A stretch of DNA of 64,000 nucleotides from Sulfurimonas indica (GTDB lineage: Bacteria; Campylobacterota; Campylobacteria; Campylobacterales; Sulfurimonadaceae): positions 62,001 to 126,000 of the forward strand of contig NZ_SDID01000002.1 of NCBI RefSeq assembly GCF_009192995.1, in the 5' to 3' direction. The position numbers were made by a program, and so were the translations under genes. Numbering within the stretch: position 1 is the first letter of the stretch; each line of letters begins with the position of its first letter. The notes below the pieces were generated by a model. The model saw nothing but the letters and a program-made list of their open reading frames with translations, ran no database searches and was not told the DNA's origin. This document shows positions 9,065-17,924 of this stretch, piece by piece.

Positions 9065-11206
9065 ATGTTAAAATCACTTTTTTCCGGTGTTTCCGGACTA
9101 CAGTCTCATCAAGTTGCGATGGATGTAGAATCAAATAACATTGCAAATGTAAATACGATAGGTTTTAAATACTCACGTGCAAATTTTTCTGATCTTTTAG
9201 CACAGACTAAAGCGATAGCTACTGCACCTCAAGGTCAGCTTGGCGGTAAAAACCCTGTTCAAGTTGGGCTTGGTTCAACGGTTTCTTCAATGACCCGTAT
9301 CTTCTCTCAAGGTTCCGTTCAAAATTCCGATAAAAATACAGATATGGCTATTCAGGGTGATGGTTTCTTTATTATCTCTCCAGATGGTGGGAATACATAT
9401 AAATATACACGTGCAGGGGATTTTAAATTTGATGCAGGTGGAAACTTCGTTGATAACAACGGCTTTATTGCTCAGGGTTGGCTGCGTGATCCGGTGACTG
9501 GAAAGGTTGATTCAACAGCTCCAATTACAGATATCAATATTCCACCAGGACTGACAACACCAGCATCTCCAACAACTGAAGTTGTGCTTAAAGCAAACTT
9601 GAACTCTGGTGCATTGGTTGAAAGTTTTTCACCAGCATACCAAGTTCCAAGTGGACCACCACCAGCAGCACCAACACCACCAGCACTTGATGAAAATGGA
9701 AATCCGATAGAGTCTGGTGATGTAGGTGTGATGTTCAATGAAGTTGGGGAAGCTTTTGCTTTACAAAAAGATCAAGGAATCTGGGCTTCATTTATAAATA
9801 CAACACTCAATGGAACGGTAGCAGTTGCGGGTGGTGCCGGAGAGTTAGATGTTACATTTACTTTGGATGACGGTACAACACAACAGATTACAACATCTGG
9901 TGGTGCGGCAGGAAATACTGCAGCAGATAATGCAAATAGATATGTAGCTGCGATTAATGCACAAAGTGCGATTACTGGTGTTTCAGCAAGTGTTCGTGTA
10001 ACAGCAGGGCCAAATTACTATATTGATCTTGTCAATACAAACTCGAATGCAGCAGCATCACATAATATCCGTTTTACAGATAACAATGGTAACAGTGGAG
10101 TGCCAACATCTACAGTAACAACAGCATACAGATATCAATATGATCCAAATGCAGCAGTAACAGCAGCAGGCTCTGATAAAAAATTTACAACACTGGCAGA
10201 CCTTCGTTATGCAATGGAGCAAGAAGCACAGGCAGTTGATGCAGATGGAGATGGTGTCACTCCAGAGAGTAATATTCAAATCAGTATCAATGAGCAGGGA
10301 AAATTCGAGATTATTAACCCGGGTGGTGCCGATGATGATTATGATATTGCACTAAATATTACAGGATTAACAGCAGCAGGTGTGACAGAAAATACACGCT
10401 TTACAAGAAATATGCAGGCACTGAATTCTGTTTTACCAGCAGGTACTACAGGAAAAGCATTTTCACAAAGTTTTAATGCAGCTACACATTCAAGCTCCAT
10501 TGATATTTATGATTCACTTGGTTCGAAACATACACTGAGAATGGAGTTCAGAAAAGTTGCAGTTGATACTTCAACAGGAAGTACATGGAATATGAAAATC
10601 TCTGTTCCTGCTCCTGCAACGATTGATACAGTAGCACCAACAAATGAAAAGACAGGTTCCGTTAGATTTAACAATGATGGTTCACTTGCAACATATAATC
10701 CGCCAAATATCTCTTTTTCAGGGAATAACGGCTCAGCACCAGACCAGCAGGTAAGCCTCTCTTTTGGTACGGCAAATAAATTTGATGGTATGACATCATT
10801 TGATAGTCGCTCAGCGACTTCCGGAATATCTCAAGATGGTTACACAGGTGGTGATCTGGTTGGTATTAGAATCGATCAGTCTGGTACTTTGGTTGGATCA
10901 TTTTCAAATGGTCGTTCATTTGGTCTAGCACAAATCGCTATGGCAAAATTTACAAATAATGAAGGACTCTCAACGGAGGGTGGCAATGTGTACAATCAAA
11001 CTGCCAACTCTGGGGATCCTATCATCGGTACAGCTGCAACTGCAGGACGTGGATTTATTCAGTCTGCGGCGTTAGAGGCATCAAATGTTGACCTCTCACG
11101 TGCACTTACGCAGCTTATTATCATTCAGCGTGGTTTCCAGGCAAATGGTAAAACGATTACAACATCTGACCAACTTTTACAGACACTCATTGGATTAAAA
11201 CAGTAA
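9065..11206 (+). CDS. flgE: Flagellar hook protein FlgE, long form
   Basis: A 713-residue hook subunit. The N-terminal axial motif (residues about 4-45, with NNIANVNTIGFK) and the C-terminal LIIIQRGFQANGKTITTSDQLLQ helix are conserved. The very long variable middle includes a proline/alanine-rich stretch near 200 and Thr/Ala/Asn-rich surface domains. Such length matches the major hook protein of Campylobacter and relatives. It has its own sigma-54 promoter and an AGGTAAAGGA ribosome-binding region, so its dosage can differ from the shorter hook gene upstream. Confidence 0.95.
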   Translation: MLKSLFSGVSGLQSHQVAMDVESNNIANVNTIGFKYSRANFSDLLAQTKAIATAPQGQLGGKNPVQVGLGSTVSSMTRIFSQGSVQNSDKNTDMAIQGDGFFIISPDGGNTYKYTRAGDFKFDAGGNFVDNNGFIAQGWLRDPVTGKVDSTAPITDINIPPGLTTPASPTTEVVLKANLNSGALVESFSPAYQVPSGPPPAAPTPPALDENGNPIESGDVGVMFNEVGEAFALQKDQGIWASFINTTLNGTVAVAGGAGELDVTFTLDDGTTQQITTSGGAAGNTAADNANRYVAAINAQSAITGVSASVRVTAGPNYYIDLVNTNSNAAASHNIRFTDNNGNSGVPTSTVTTAYRYQYDPNAAVTAAGSDKKFTTLADLRYAMEQEAQAVDADGDGVTPESNIQISINEQGKFEIINPGGADDDYDIALNITGLTAAGVTENTRFTRNMQALNSVLPAGTTGKAFSQSFNAATHSSSIDIYDSLGSKHTLRMEFRKVAVDTSTGSTWNMKISVPAPATIDTVAPTNEKTGSVRFNNDGSLATYNPPNISFSGNNGSAPDQQVSLSFGTANKFDGMTSFDSRSATSGISQDGYTGGDLVGIRIDQSGTLVGSFSNGRSFGLAQIAMAKFTNNEGLSTEGGNVYNQTANSGDPIIGTAATAGRGFIQSAALEASNVDLSRALTQLIIIQRGFQANGKTITTSDQLLQTLIGLKQ

Positions 11207-11221
11207 ATTTAATCCTATTTT

Positions 11222-11259
11222 GATATAATTCCTACAATAAAAACGTAAGGAATTATATC
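11222..11259 (+). promoter_or_regulatory. Inverted repeat covering the -10 box and RBS of purT
   Basis: A perfect 12-bp inverted repeat, GATATAATTCCT (11222-11233) and AGGAATTATATC (11248-11259). The left arm contains the TATAAT -10 box and the right arm the AAGGA ribosome-binding site of purT. A transcript that starts at this promoter would lack most of the left arm, while read-through RNA from the hook gene could fold and hide the ribosome-binding site. Confidence 0.6.
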
Positions 11260-11260
11260 C

Positions 11261-12424
11261 ATGAGATTTGCAGCTCCTCTTAAATCAAACTCCAAAAAAA
11301 TCATGTTACTCGGCTCTGGTGAGCTAGGAAAAGAAGTTATTATCGAAGCACAGCGACTTGGTCTTGAGACTATTGCTGTAGACAAGTATGAAAATGCTCC
11401 TGCACATCAAGTAGCACACAGAAGTCATGTTGTCGATATGCAAAACAAAGATGCTCTTTTAGAAGTCATCTACCGTGAAAAGCCTGATTATATTCTCCCG
11501 GAGATTGAGGCTATCAGCATTGATGCTCTTTTTGAAGCAGAAGACAAGGGCTACAATGTTATCCCAAATGCTAACGCTGTTAGTAAAACGATGAATAGAA
11601 AAAACATTCGTACTTTTGCAGCGGAGACATTGGGACTAAAAACGGGTCCTTATAAGTTTGTCACAACAAAAGAGGGACTGCTGGAGGCTGCGCGTGAGCT
11701 TGGTTTTCCATGTGTGATTAAACCTGTTATGAGCTCTTCTGGGCATGGGCAATCAGTAGCTCGTAGTGAAGATGATATTGACGCTTCATGGGAAGAGGCA
11801 AAAGAGGCACGTGGGGATGCAAGCGAGCTTATCGTTGAAGCATTTGTTGATTTTGATTATGAGATTACAATGCTTACGGCTCGTAATGGTAAAGAGACGG
11901 TTTTCTGTGAGCCGATAGGACATGAACAGCGTGATGGAGACTATGTATTTTCATGGCAACCGATGCAGATGAGTGAAGTAGCAAAACAAAAATCTCAAGA
12001 GATTGCAAAGGCTATTACGGATGGTCTTGGTGGACAGGGGCTTTTTGGTGTTGAACTATTTATCAAAGGAGATGAAGTTTATTTCTCAGAAGTAAGCCCT
12101 CGTCCACATGATACTGGGATGGTGACACTTATCACGCAGTCACAAAGTGAGTTTGCATTGCATTTAAGAGCTGTCCTTGGTCTTCCTTTAGGCTTTACGT
12201 TTTATGGTGATGGTGCATCGGCTGCATTTAAATCAGAGGCACATAACTATGCACCGGTAGTGGATGTTGATGATTCTCTCTTTAGTGAGAACTCATATGT
12301 TCGAGTCTTTGGAAAACCAGAGGCACATAAAGGTCGCCGTTTAGCAGTTGCTCTTGTATTTGACAAGGTAGAAGCAGCGTTAGAGAAAGCACGTGAGCTT
12401 ATTACAAAAGTAAAAGATTCTTAA
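11261..12424 (+). CDS. purT: Formate-dependent GAR transformylase PurT
   Basis: Phosphoribosylglycinamide formyltransferase 2, which uses ATP and formate to formylate GAR in purine synthesis without a folate cofactor. The 387-residue protein has an N-terminal PreATP-grasp nucleotide-binding segment ([11 protein letters not shown], residues 17-27) and an ATP-grasp core with [14 protein letters not shown] (about 152-165). It also has the metal-binding region [25 protein letters not shown] (about 262-286). Length and motifs are normal. A dehydrogenase gene begins 1 nt after the stop, so the two are probably co-transcribed. Confidence 0.97.
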   Translation: MRFAAPLKSNSKKIMLLGSGELGKEVIIEAQRLGLETIAVDKYENAPAHQVAHRSHVVDMQNKDALLEVIYREKPDYILPEIEAISIDALFEAEDKGYNVIPNANAVSKTMNRKNIRTFAAETLGLKTGPYKFVTTKEGLLEAARELGFPCVIKPVMSSSGHGQSVARSEDDIDASWEEAKEARGDASELIVEAFVDFDYEITMLTARNGKETVFCEPIGHEQRDGDYVFSWQPMQMSEVAKQKSQEIAKAITDGLGGQGLFGVELFIKGDEVYFSEVSPRPHDTGMVTLITQSQSEFALHLRAVLGLPLGFTFYGDGASAAFKSEAHNYAPVVDVDDSLFSENSYVRVFGKPEAHKGRRLAVALVFDKVEAALEKARELITKVKDS

Positions 12425-12425
12425 A

Positions 12426-13349
12426 GTGAAGATTGTTCTTTTAGATGCCATAACATTTGGTGGTACAGATTTAAGCTGTTTTGAGAGCTTTGGTGAGGTC
12501 TATACTTTTGCTTCTACAGAGCCTTCTTTAACAGAAGTACGTATCAAAGATATGGATGTGGTCGTCACGAACAAGGTCGTTATTACAAAAGAGCATATGC
12601 AAAATACTCCTTCACTGAAACTCATTTGTGTGGCAGCTACAGGAATGAACAATGTTGATTTGGAGGCTGCCAAAGAGCTTGGGATTGAGGTGAAAAATGT
12701 AGCTGGATACTCAACAGATTCAGTAGTACAGCATACTTTCTCAATGCTTTTTTATCTAATAGGGCACTCACGCTATTATGATGAGGTAGTCAAATCCAAA
12801 GAGTACTCGCGCAGTGGAGTTTTTACTGATGTTAGTCATCCTTTTTATGAAGTCAAAGGCAAAACCTGGGGTATTATAGGCCTTGGTGCTATCGGGCGTG
12901 AGGTTGCTCGTATAGCCCGTGCTTTTGGTGCCAATGTCATCTATTACTCAACAAGTGGACGTAACAGTTCCGATGAGTTTGAGCAGGTGGTACTGCACAG
13001 ACTTTTAGAGAGCAGTGATATTATCTCTATTCATGCACCGCTCAATGAGAAGACAAAAAATCTTCTCAATTATGATAAATTGCAACATTTAAAAGAGGGT
13101 GCTGTTGTACTTAATCTTGGTCGTGGCGGTATTATTGATGAGAAGGCGGTAGCTGAGTTAGTTGATGAGCGTGAGCTTTATTTTGGTCTGGATGTCTTTG
13201 AAAAAGAGCCACTGCCGCAAGAGAGTCCACTTTTGGCTGTGAAAAATCCTGATCGACTCTATCTTACACCACACATTGCATGGACGAGTATTGAGGCGCG
13301 TGAGAAACTTATTGCCTCAGTCTGTCAAAATATACAAGAGAGTCTGTAG
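12426..13349 (+). CDS. D-2-hydroxyacid dehydrogenase
   Basis: A 307-residue NAD-dependent dehydrogenase of the D-glycerate/D-lactate/phosphoglycerate family. The Rossmann motif GIIGLGAIGREVARIA lies around residues 149-164. The catalytic residues appear as Arg in NLGRGGIID, Glu in VFEKEPL and His in LTPHIAW. It may act as a hydroxypyruvate/glycerate dehydrogenase, but the exact substrate is not determined. Translation starts with GTG one base after the purT stop. A YqaA-like gene follows after 6 nt. Confidence 0.9.
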   Translation: MKIVLLDAITFGGTDLSCFESFGEVYTFASTEPSLTEVRIKDMDVVVTNKVVITKEHMQNTPSLKLICVAATGMNNVDLEAAKELGIEVKNVAGYSTDSVVQHTFSMLFYLIGHSRYYDEVVKSKEYSRSGVFTDVSHPFYEVKGKTWGIIGLGAIGREVARIARAFGANVIYYSTSGRNSSDEFEQVVLHRLLESSDIISIHAPLNEKTKNLLNYDKLQHLKEGAVVLNLGRGGIIDEKAVAELVDERELYFGLDVFEKEPLPQESPLLAVKNPDRLYLTPHIAWTSIEAREKLIASVCQNIQESL

Positions 13350-13355
13350 CCTTTT

Positions 13356-13760
13356 ATGGCAGAATTGGCTCTCTTTTTCTCTGCATTTGTAGCAGCAACA
13401 ATCCTACCTTTTTCTTCTGAAGTAGCTTTTATGACAGCACTTAAAAGTGGAATGCCTCTCTCTCACGCAATGCTTGCAGCATCAAGTGGTAATATTTTAG
13501 CCATTGTTTTTAACTACTATCTGGGGTATTTTCTCTATGAGAAGACAAAACGCAAACTTTTTGGCTCTAAAATTGGCAAACGTGCTTTTCTTTGGGGACA
13601 TAAGTATGGCTATATTACTCTTTTTGCTTCCTGGCTTCCCATCATTGGTGATCCATTAACAATAGTTGCTGGACTTGTTAGGCTAAAGTTTGTTTGGTTT
13701 GTTATAATAGCAGGGCTTTTAAGAATAGGGAGATATTATCTTCTGGCAACATTTTTATAA
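13356..13760 (+). CDS. YqaA-like (SNARE-associated family) membrane protein
   Basis: A 134-residue inner-membrane protein with three to four hydrophobic segments. It has the family pattern FSSEVAFM near the N-terminus, a GN-x9-GY turn, and WLPIIGDPLTIVAG-x8-FV in the last third, which resembles DedA/YqaA proteins. It is the third gene of a tight run after purT and the dehydrogenase. Members of this superfamily act in lipid or ion movement across membranes, and the specific role here is unknown. Confidence 0.8.
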   Translation: MAELALFFSAFVAATILPFSSEVAFMTALKSGMPLSHAMLAASSGNILAIVFNYYLGYFLYEKTKRKLFGSKIGKRAFLWGHKYGYITLFASWLPIIGDPLTIVAGLVRLKFVWFVIIAGLLRIGRYYLLATFL

Positions 13761-13814
13761 GATAACTTTTAGAGGACAAATTCTCCTTGGCTCACGAGCC
13801 TCCAAAAGTCATCT
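13761..13814 (+). promoter_or_regulatory. Nested stem-loop before the Sdh/Frd-like operon
   Basis: GATAACTTTTAGAGG (13761-13775) can pair with CCTCCAAAAGTCATC (13799-13813) at 13 of 15 positions. Inside is the near-perfect hairpin GGCTC-AC-GAGCC. There is no T-tract after it. It could be an attenuator, an mRNA processing or stability element, or an imperfect bidirectional terminator. Confidence 0.45.
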
Positions 13815-13855
13815 CATAAAAATGTAAAAAGATAAAAAGCGTTAGGAGCGTGGAG

Positions 13856-15364
13856 ATGAAAACAGACGTACTGATAATCGGTGCAGGTGGTGCAGGGCTT
13901 ACAGCTGCGATAGCGGCAAAAGAAGAGGACGTGGATGTTGTAGTACTTACTAAAGAGTATCCAACTCGAAGTCAGACCTGTATGGCACAGGGTGGCATTA
14001 ATGCAGCACTTGGAAATGTTGAAGAAGACAGCATAGAGGCACATATTCAAAATACTTTAAAATCTGCTCATGGACTAGCTAACGAGGAGACGGTGCGGTA
14101 TATGTGTTCTGAAGCACCGGCAACGGTTGCATGGCTTGATAGTATTGGTGTCTGTTTTTCTCGCAGTGAGGATGCAAAAATCGCACAAAGACGACTTGGT
14201 GGTGCATCAGCAGCTAGGTCCTGTTATGCACAGGACTATACAGGTCTAAAAATTTTGCATACACTCTATGACAAAGCACTCTCTTTAGATATTGAGATAA
14301 AAAATGAGAAGATACTTTTAGAGCTTTTGAAAGATGAGAATGACATGGTGTGTGGTGCCTTGATGCTTGATCTTCGAAGCGGGCAAAAAGAGCGCTATTT
14401 TGCAAAGTCAGTCATCTTGGCAACAGGTGGATACTCACGCATCTATGGTAAAAACTCTACAAACTCAACAAAAGCAACGGGTGATGGCATAGCTGTTGCA
14501 AAACGAGCGGGAGCAAAACTACTACATATGGAGTTTGTACAGTTTCATCCAACAGGACTCAAAAACTCTTCTATTCTTATCAGTGAATCAGCTCGAGGGG
14601 AAGGTGGCTATATTCTCAACTCTAAAGGTGAGCGTTTTACTAATGAGTTAGCACCGCGTGATGAAGTGAGTCGTGCAATTGATGCGGAGATAAAAAAGGG
14701 CGAAGAGATCTTTTTGGATATTCGCCATCTTGGAGAGCAGTTCATTGATGAGGGTTTGCCGCAAGAGAGAAAACTCGCAAAACTGTATGAAAATGTAGAT
14801 CCTGTATATGATCTCATTCCCATTAAACCTGTTGCTCACTATACTATGGGTGGTATAGAGGTTGATAACAATTCACAAACAAATTTAGAAGGACTTTTTG
14901 CCTGTGGTGAGTGTTCTAACCACAGAGTCCACGGAGCAAATCGATTGGGAGGAAATTCACTTCTAGAGATTGCTGTTTTTGGAAAAGAGGCTGGAAAAAA
15001 TGCTGCAAAAAGAGCAAAGACAATGGAGTCTCACGTGGCAGCTTCACCAAAAGATGATTTTTTAGAACAGGAGTTTACTAAAGAGATAGATTTTTATGTT
15101 CTACGCCAGATGATGGGCGACCTGCTTTATAACAAAGTAGGAATTGTTAGACGTGAGAGTGAGTTGCGTGAGGCAGAGGCGTTTATAGAAGAGACAAAGA
15201 AAAAACTGCCACTAATGGGTGCAAAAGACAACTCACTAAGATATAATACAGATCTTGCAGAATTTTTGGAATTTCGAAATATGTTAGATGTGGCAGAAGT
15301 TGTCATCAAATCAGCACTCTCACGCAAAGAGAGTGTCGGTGCACATACGATGGAGCAGGAGTAG
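13856..15364 (+). CDS. Sdh/Frd-like flavoprotein subunit
   Basis: A flavoprotein of the succinate dehydrogenase/fumarate reductase/L-aspartate oxidase family, 502 residues from the ATG at 13856. That ATG has AGGAG 7 nt upstream, whereas the GTG at 13850 is too close to it. The FAD-binding motif GAGGAGLTAAIAA is at the N-terminus. Substrate-site motifs follow: HPTG, RGEGG, HYTMGG and NRLGGNSLLE. The usual flavin-linking His (RSHT) is replaced by Gln (RSQT), which predicts non-covalent FAD and argues against efficient succinate oxidation. The Fe-S subunit gene follows after 3 nt, and no membrane anchor gene is nearby. Confidence 0.88.
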   Translation: MKTDVLIIGAGGAGLTAAIAAKEEDVDVVVLTKEYPTRSQTCMAQGGINAALGNVEEDSIEAHIQNTLKSAHGLANEETVRYMCSEAPATVAWLDSIGVCFSRSEDAKIAQRRLGGASAARSCYAQDYTGLKILHTLYDKALSLDIEIKNEKILLELLKDENDMVCGALMLDLRSGQKERYFAKSVILATGGYSRIYGKNSTNSTKATGDGIAVAKRAGAKLLHMEFVQFHPTGLKNSSILISESARGEGGYILNSKGERFTNELAPRDEVSRAIDAEIKKGEEIFLDIRHLGEQFIDEGLPQERKLAKLYENVDPVYDLIPIKPVAHYTMGGIEVDNNSQTNLEGLFACGECSNHRVHGANRLGGNSLLEIAVFGKEAGKNAAKRAKTMESHVAASPKDDFLEQEFTKEIDFYVLRQMMGDLLYNKVGIVRRESELREAEAFIEETKKKLPLMGAKDNSLRYNTDLAEFLEFRNMLDVAEVVIKSALSRKESVGAHTMEQE

Positions 15365-15367
15365 AGT

Positions 15368-16084
15368 ATGAAGATAAGCATAAAAAGAGAGTTTGACTTT
15401 ATCGAGTATGATGTAGATATGCAAGATGTAACACTGCTTGAGATGTTAAATCACATTAAAAGTGAAGTAGACAGTTCCCTTGCTTACAGCAGTGGTTGTC
15501 GCAGTAGTGTTTGTGGTTCCTGCGGGGTTCGTGTCAATGAAAAAGAGGTTTTGGCATGTTCTTACAAAGTACAAGAGGGTGACAAGATAGAACCACTTAA
15601 AAATGTTCCTGTTATTCGTGACTTGGTTGTGAGTCTAGACAAAGCTTACGAGACAAATGCACGAGCCAAAGCATGGATAAGTGAGTATAACTCCCAAGCC
15701 AAGCAGACACATGAAGATGAGAAGATAAATGAAACACAGAGTGATTGTATCTTATGTGCTTCGTGCTATTCAGCTTGTCCTGTCTATGCAGTCAATGAAG
15801 AGTTTTTAGGACCGTTTGCACTGACACGTGTCTGGAAGGTTGTAAGTGACAAGCGTGAGGCAGAGCTTAAAGAAAAAATCGATACTATTCAGACAAATGG
15901 TGTCTGGGATTGTACTTTATGTAATGAGTGTACAGTTGTTTGTCCACAGGGAATATCAAGTAAAGCCGATATTGAAAAACTTCGAGCAAAATCTTCACAG
16001 TATGGTTATATGGATCCAAACTTCGGAAGTTTTGGCGGAGGATTTGATAGCGGTTTTGGTTTTGATGGAACTCCTAGTTTCTAG
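15368..16084 (+). CDS. Sdh/Frd-like iron-sulfur subunit
   Basis: A 238-residue partner of the flavoprotein upstream. The N-terminal plant-type [2Fe-2S] domain has CRSSVCGSC followed by a distant Cys in VLAC. The C-terminal part has CILCASCYSACP for a [4Fe-4S] cluster and CTLCNECTVVCP as the third set. That third set has four Cys in CxxCxxCxxxCP form, where the classical [3Fe-4S] motif has one fewer, so two [4Fe-4S] clusters are likely. The last 20 residues are Gly/Phe-rich. No anchor subunit (SdhC, FrdC or SdhE) follows, and the next gene is convergent. Confidence 0.88.
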   Translation: MKISIKREFDFIEYDVDMQDVTLLEMLNHIKSEVDSSLAYSSGCRSSVCGSCGVRVNEKEVLACSYKVQEGDKIEPLKNVPVIRDLVVSLDKAYETNARAKAWISEYNSQAKQTHEDEKINETQSDCILCASCYSACPVYAVNEEFLGPFALTRVWKVVSDKREAELKEKIDTIQTNGVWDCTLCNECTVVCPQGISSKADIEKLRAKSSQYGYMDPNFGSFGGGFDSGFGFDGTPSF

Positions 16085-16089
16085 GAGCT

Positions 16090-17805
16090 CTATCGAAAGT
16101 TCGTTCTCTCTATAGGTGGTTTGTAGTGGGGATCTTTTCCTGCTACTGTCCATAACTCTTTTGCAAGATGACTTACTGTTTTTTTCATATCATCTTCCAC
16201 TAACTCAAAATCACTAAAGTTCTCACGCAGAAGATTTAATTCTTCCTCTTGTGGGAGTATCTCTTTTTGTTTTTGTAGTGTGAGTGCTGTATTATTTTTA
16301 AGATTATAGAGGTGCCAGAGTGCGAGAAAATCTTCTGAATATCTGTTTAGGATATGGTGTGCATAGAGTTGAAAGTTTTGGTAACCGCTTTGCTCAAATA
16401 GACTAATAACAAGTGTTATCGTCTCTTTGAGATGCACATAGGGTACCATTGAAAAGAGTTGTCTTGCCACGCTTTGTCCGTTATCATGTTCCGCACCGAT
16501 AAAGACACGTGCTCCACCATCGGTATCTCCAAAGTTGTTTGTTTTAAGACCAATGAGTCCTATGTCGGTATGACGATGTCTTCCACACCCTTTTGCACAG
16601 CCAGAAAAACCGATTTTGATACGGTTAGTATAGATTTTCTCCAATGGAAGGTAGTCGTGTGCCTCATCTTTGATGCTCCAAACAGCATAAGGACAGAGGT
16701 TGCCGGCACAGGCAACGATAGTTGAACTGAGTGCCGGTGAGTTGAAAGGGACTTCTTTGTTTTGTAATCCTAAGATGTAGATATTCTGGTCAATACCTAC
16801 TCGAATTTCACCATCTATTTGCGTTACAAAGTCACTGATGTCACGCATCTCTTTTGGACTTAGGCGTCCAAAATCACTTTGATAACAAAAAGCAAAAGTC
16901 CCATCAGGTAGCTCTTCAAACTCTTCAAAGTCCACATGTTCAAGCTGTAATTCCCCTGCACTAACAAATTTTTTGTTATAAACAGACTCGATGAGCTCTT
17001 TGAGTTTTTCAAGCCCTATCTCTTCGATCATATAGAAAAGGCGTGTTTTTGAACGGGAAAATCGTGAGCCGTGCGTGTAAAACGTCTCTACAAATGCTTT
17101 GAAAAAGTCCAGTACTTCATCCTCACGCAAGAAGATATTGGCATCCTGAGCAATTTCAGTATTTTTCCCACCCATATAAACATTAAATCCATAGTCACCA
17201 TCTTTAAAGGCTAGTGCAAAGTAGAGATCATTTGCAAAAAAGGAGTTTACATTTGCGGAGTTTCCAGAGATGCCGATACTTACACGACGAGGAAGCATTC
17301 CGACATATTTTGGATTTTGAATGATGTAATCATTCATTGCTTTAATGATTGGATGTACTTCAATATGCCCGTATCTGCTGACACCGTCATAGACATCGGT
17401 GACAATATTTCTGATGTTGTCACCAAAACTCTGCCATGTCGTAAGGCCGTTATCGTTGAGTTTGTGCCAAATCTCTGCTACATCATCAGCATAGACATCA
17501 TGGAGTTGAAAGCCTGCACGGGCTGTAATAACCAAAGTAAGATCATACTCTTCAATCAAGTCCGCTAAAAATTTAAAAGCATTTGTACTGAAATGACCAC
17601 CATTACCATTACGAAGTCGGATGGTAAACTCATCTTCCAGGAAGTCGATATTAAAGATACCGAAGTCTTGAAGATAGTATCTGTCTCCCTCCCCAAGTGA
17701 CTCAAAATCAATAGTCTCAAACTCATTGACGTAATAGTCATACGGTTTTAGTCGTGCTTTGTACTGCTCACGTTTGTTTAACTTTTTCTCTAAATCTTCA
17801 GACAT
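16090..17805 (-). CDS. Siroheme-dependent nitrite/sulfite reductase
   Basis: A 571-residue hemoprotein with the duplicated ferredoxin-like half-domains of the nitrite/sulfite reductase family. The siroheme-[4Fe-4S] ligands appear as CAGNLC and GCAKGCG about 40 residues later. The first pair is C-x4-C, whereas CysI/NirA proteins usually have C-x5-C. It reduces nitrite or sulfite to ammonia or sulfide with six electrons, and the sequence alone does not settle which. It is convergent with the Sdh/Frd-like pair and divergent from yajQ, with an FNR-like site in the intergenic region. Confidence 0.88.
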   Translation of the reverse strand: MSEDLEKKLNKREQYKARLKPYDYYVNEFETIDFESLGEGDRYYLQDFGIFNIDFLEDEFTIRLRNGNGGHFSTNAFKFLADLIEEYDLTLVITARAGFQLHDVYADDVAEIWHKLNDNGLTTWQSFGDNIRNIVTDVYDGVSRYGHIEVHPIIKAMNDYIIQNPKYVGMLPRRVSIGISGNSANVNSFFANDLYFALAFKDGDYGFNVYMGGKNTEIAQDANIFLREDEVLDFFKAFVETFYTHGSRFSRSKTRLFYMIEEIGLEKLKELIESVYNKKFVSAGELQLEHVDFEEFEELPDGTFAFCYQSDFGRLSPKEMRDISDFVTQIDGEIRVGIDQNIYILGLQNKEVPFNSPALSSTIVACAGNLCPYAVWSIKDEAHDYLPLEKIYTNRIKIGFSGCAKGCGRHRHTDIGLIGLKTNNFGDTDGGARVFIGAEHDNGQSVARQLFSMVPYVHLKETITLVISLFEQSGYQNFQLYAHHILNRYSEDFLALWHLYNLKNNTALTLQKQKEILPQEEELNLLRENFSDFELVEDDMKKTVSHLAKELWTVAGKDPHYKPPIERTNFR

Positions 17806-17856
17806 AAAAACTCCATAATAATTGCGATAATACTAACAAAAAAATCCTGAAAATTC

Positions 17857-17870
17857 TTGATATAGGTCAA
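17857..17870. promoter_or_regulatory. CRP/FNR-family operator candidate
   Basis: TTGAT-ATAG-GTCAA departs from the TTGAT-N4-ATCAA consensus by one base and lies in the 119-bp divergent region between the reductase and yajQ genes. It is 52-65 nt upstream of the reductase start. A 6-bp hairpin, TCTTGA/TCAAGA, covers the same bases. Confidence 0.4.
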
Positions 17871-17924
17871 GATTTTTTTCCACTAACAAACTGTGCTATA
17901 ATTAAAACAAAAAAAAGGTTCGTT

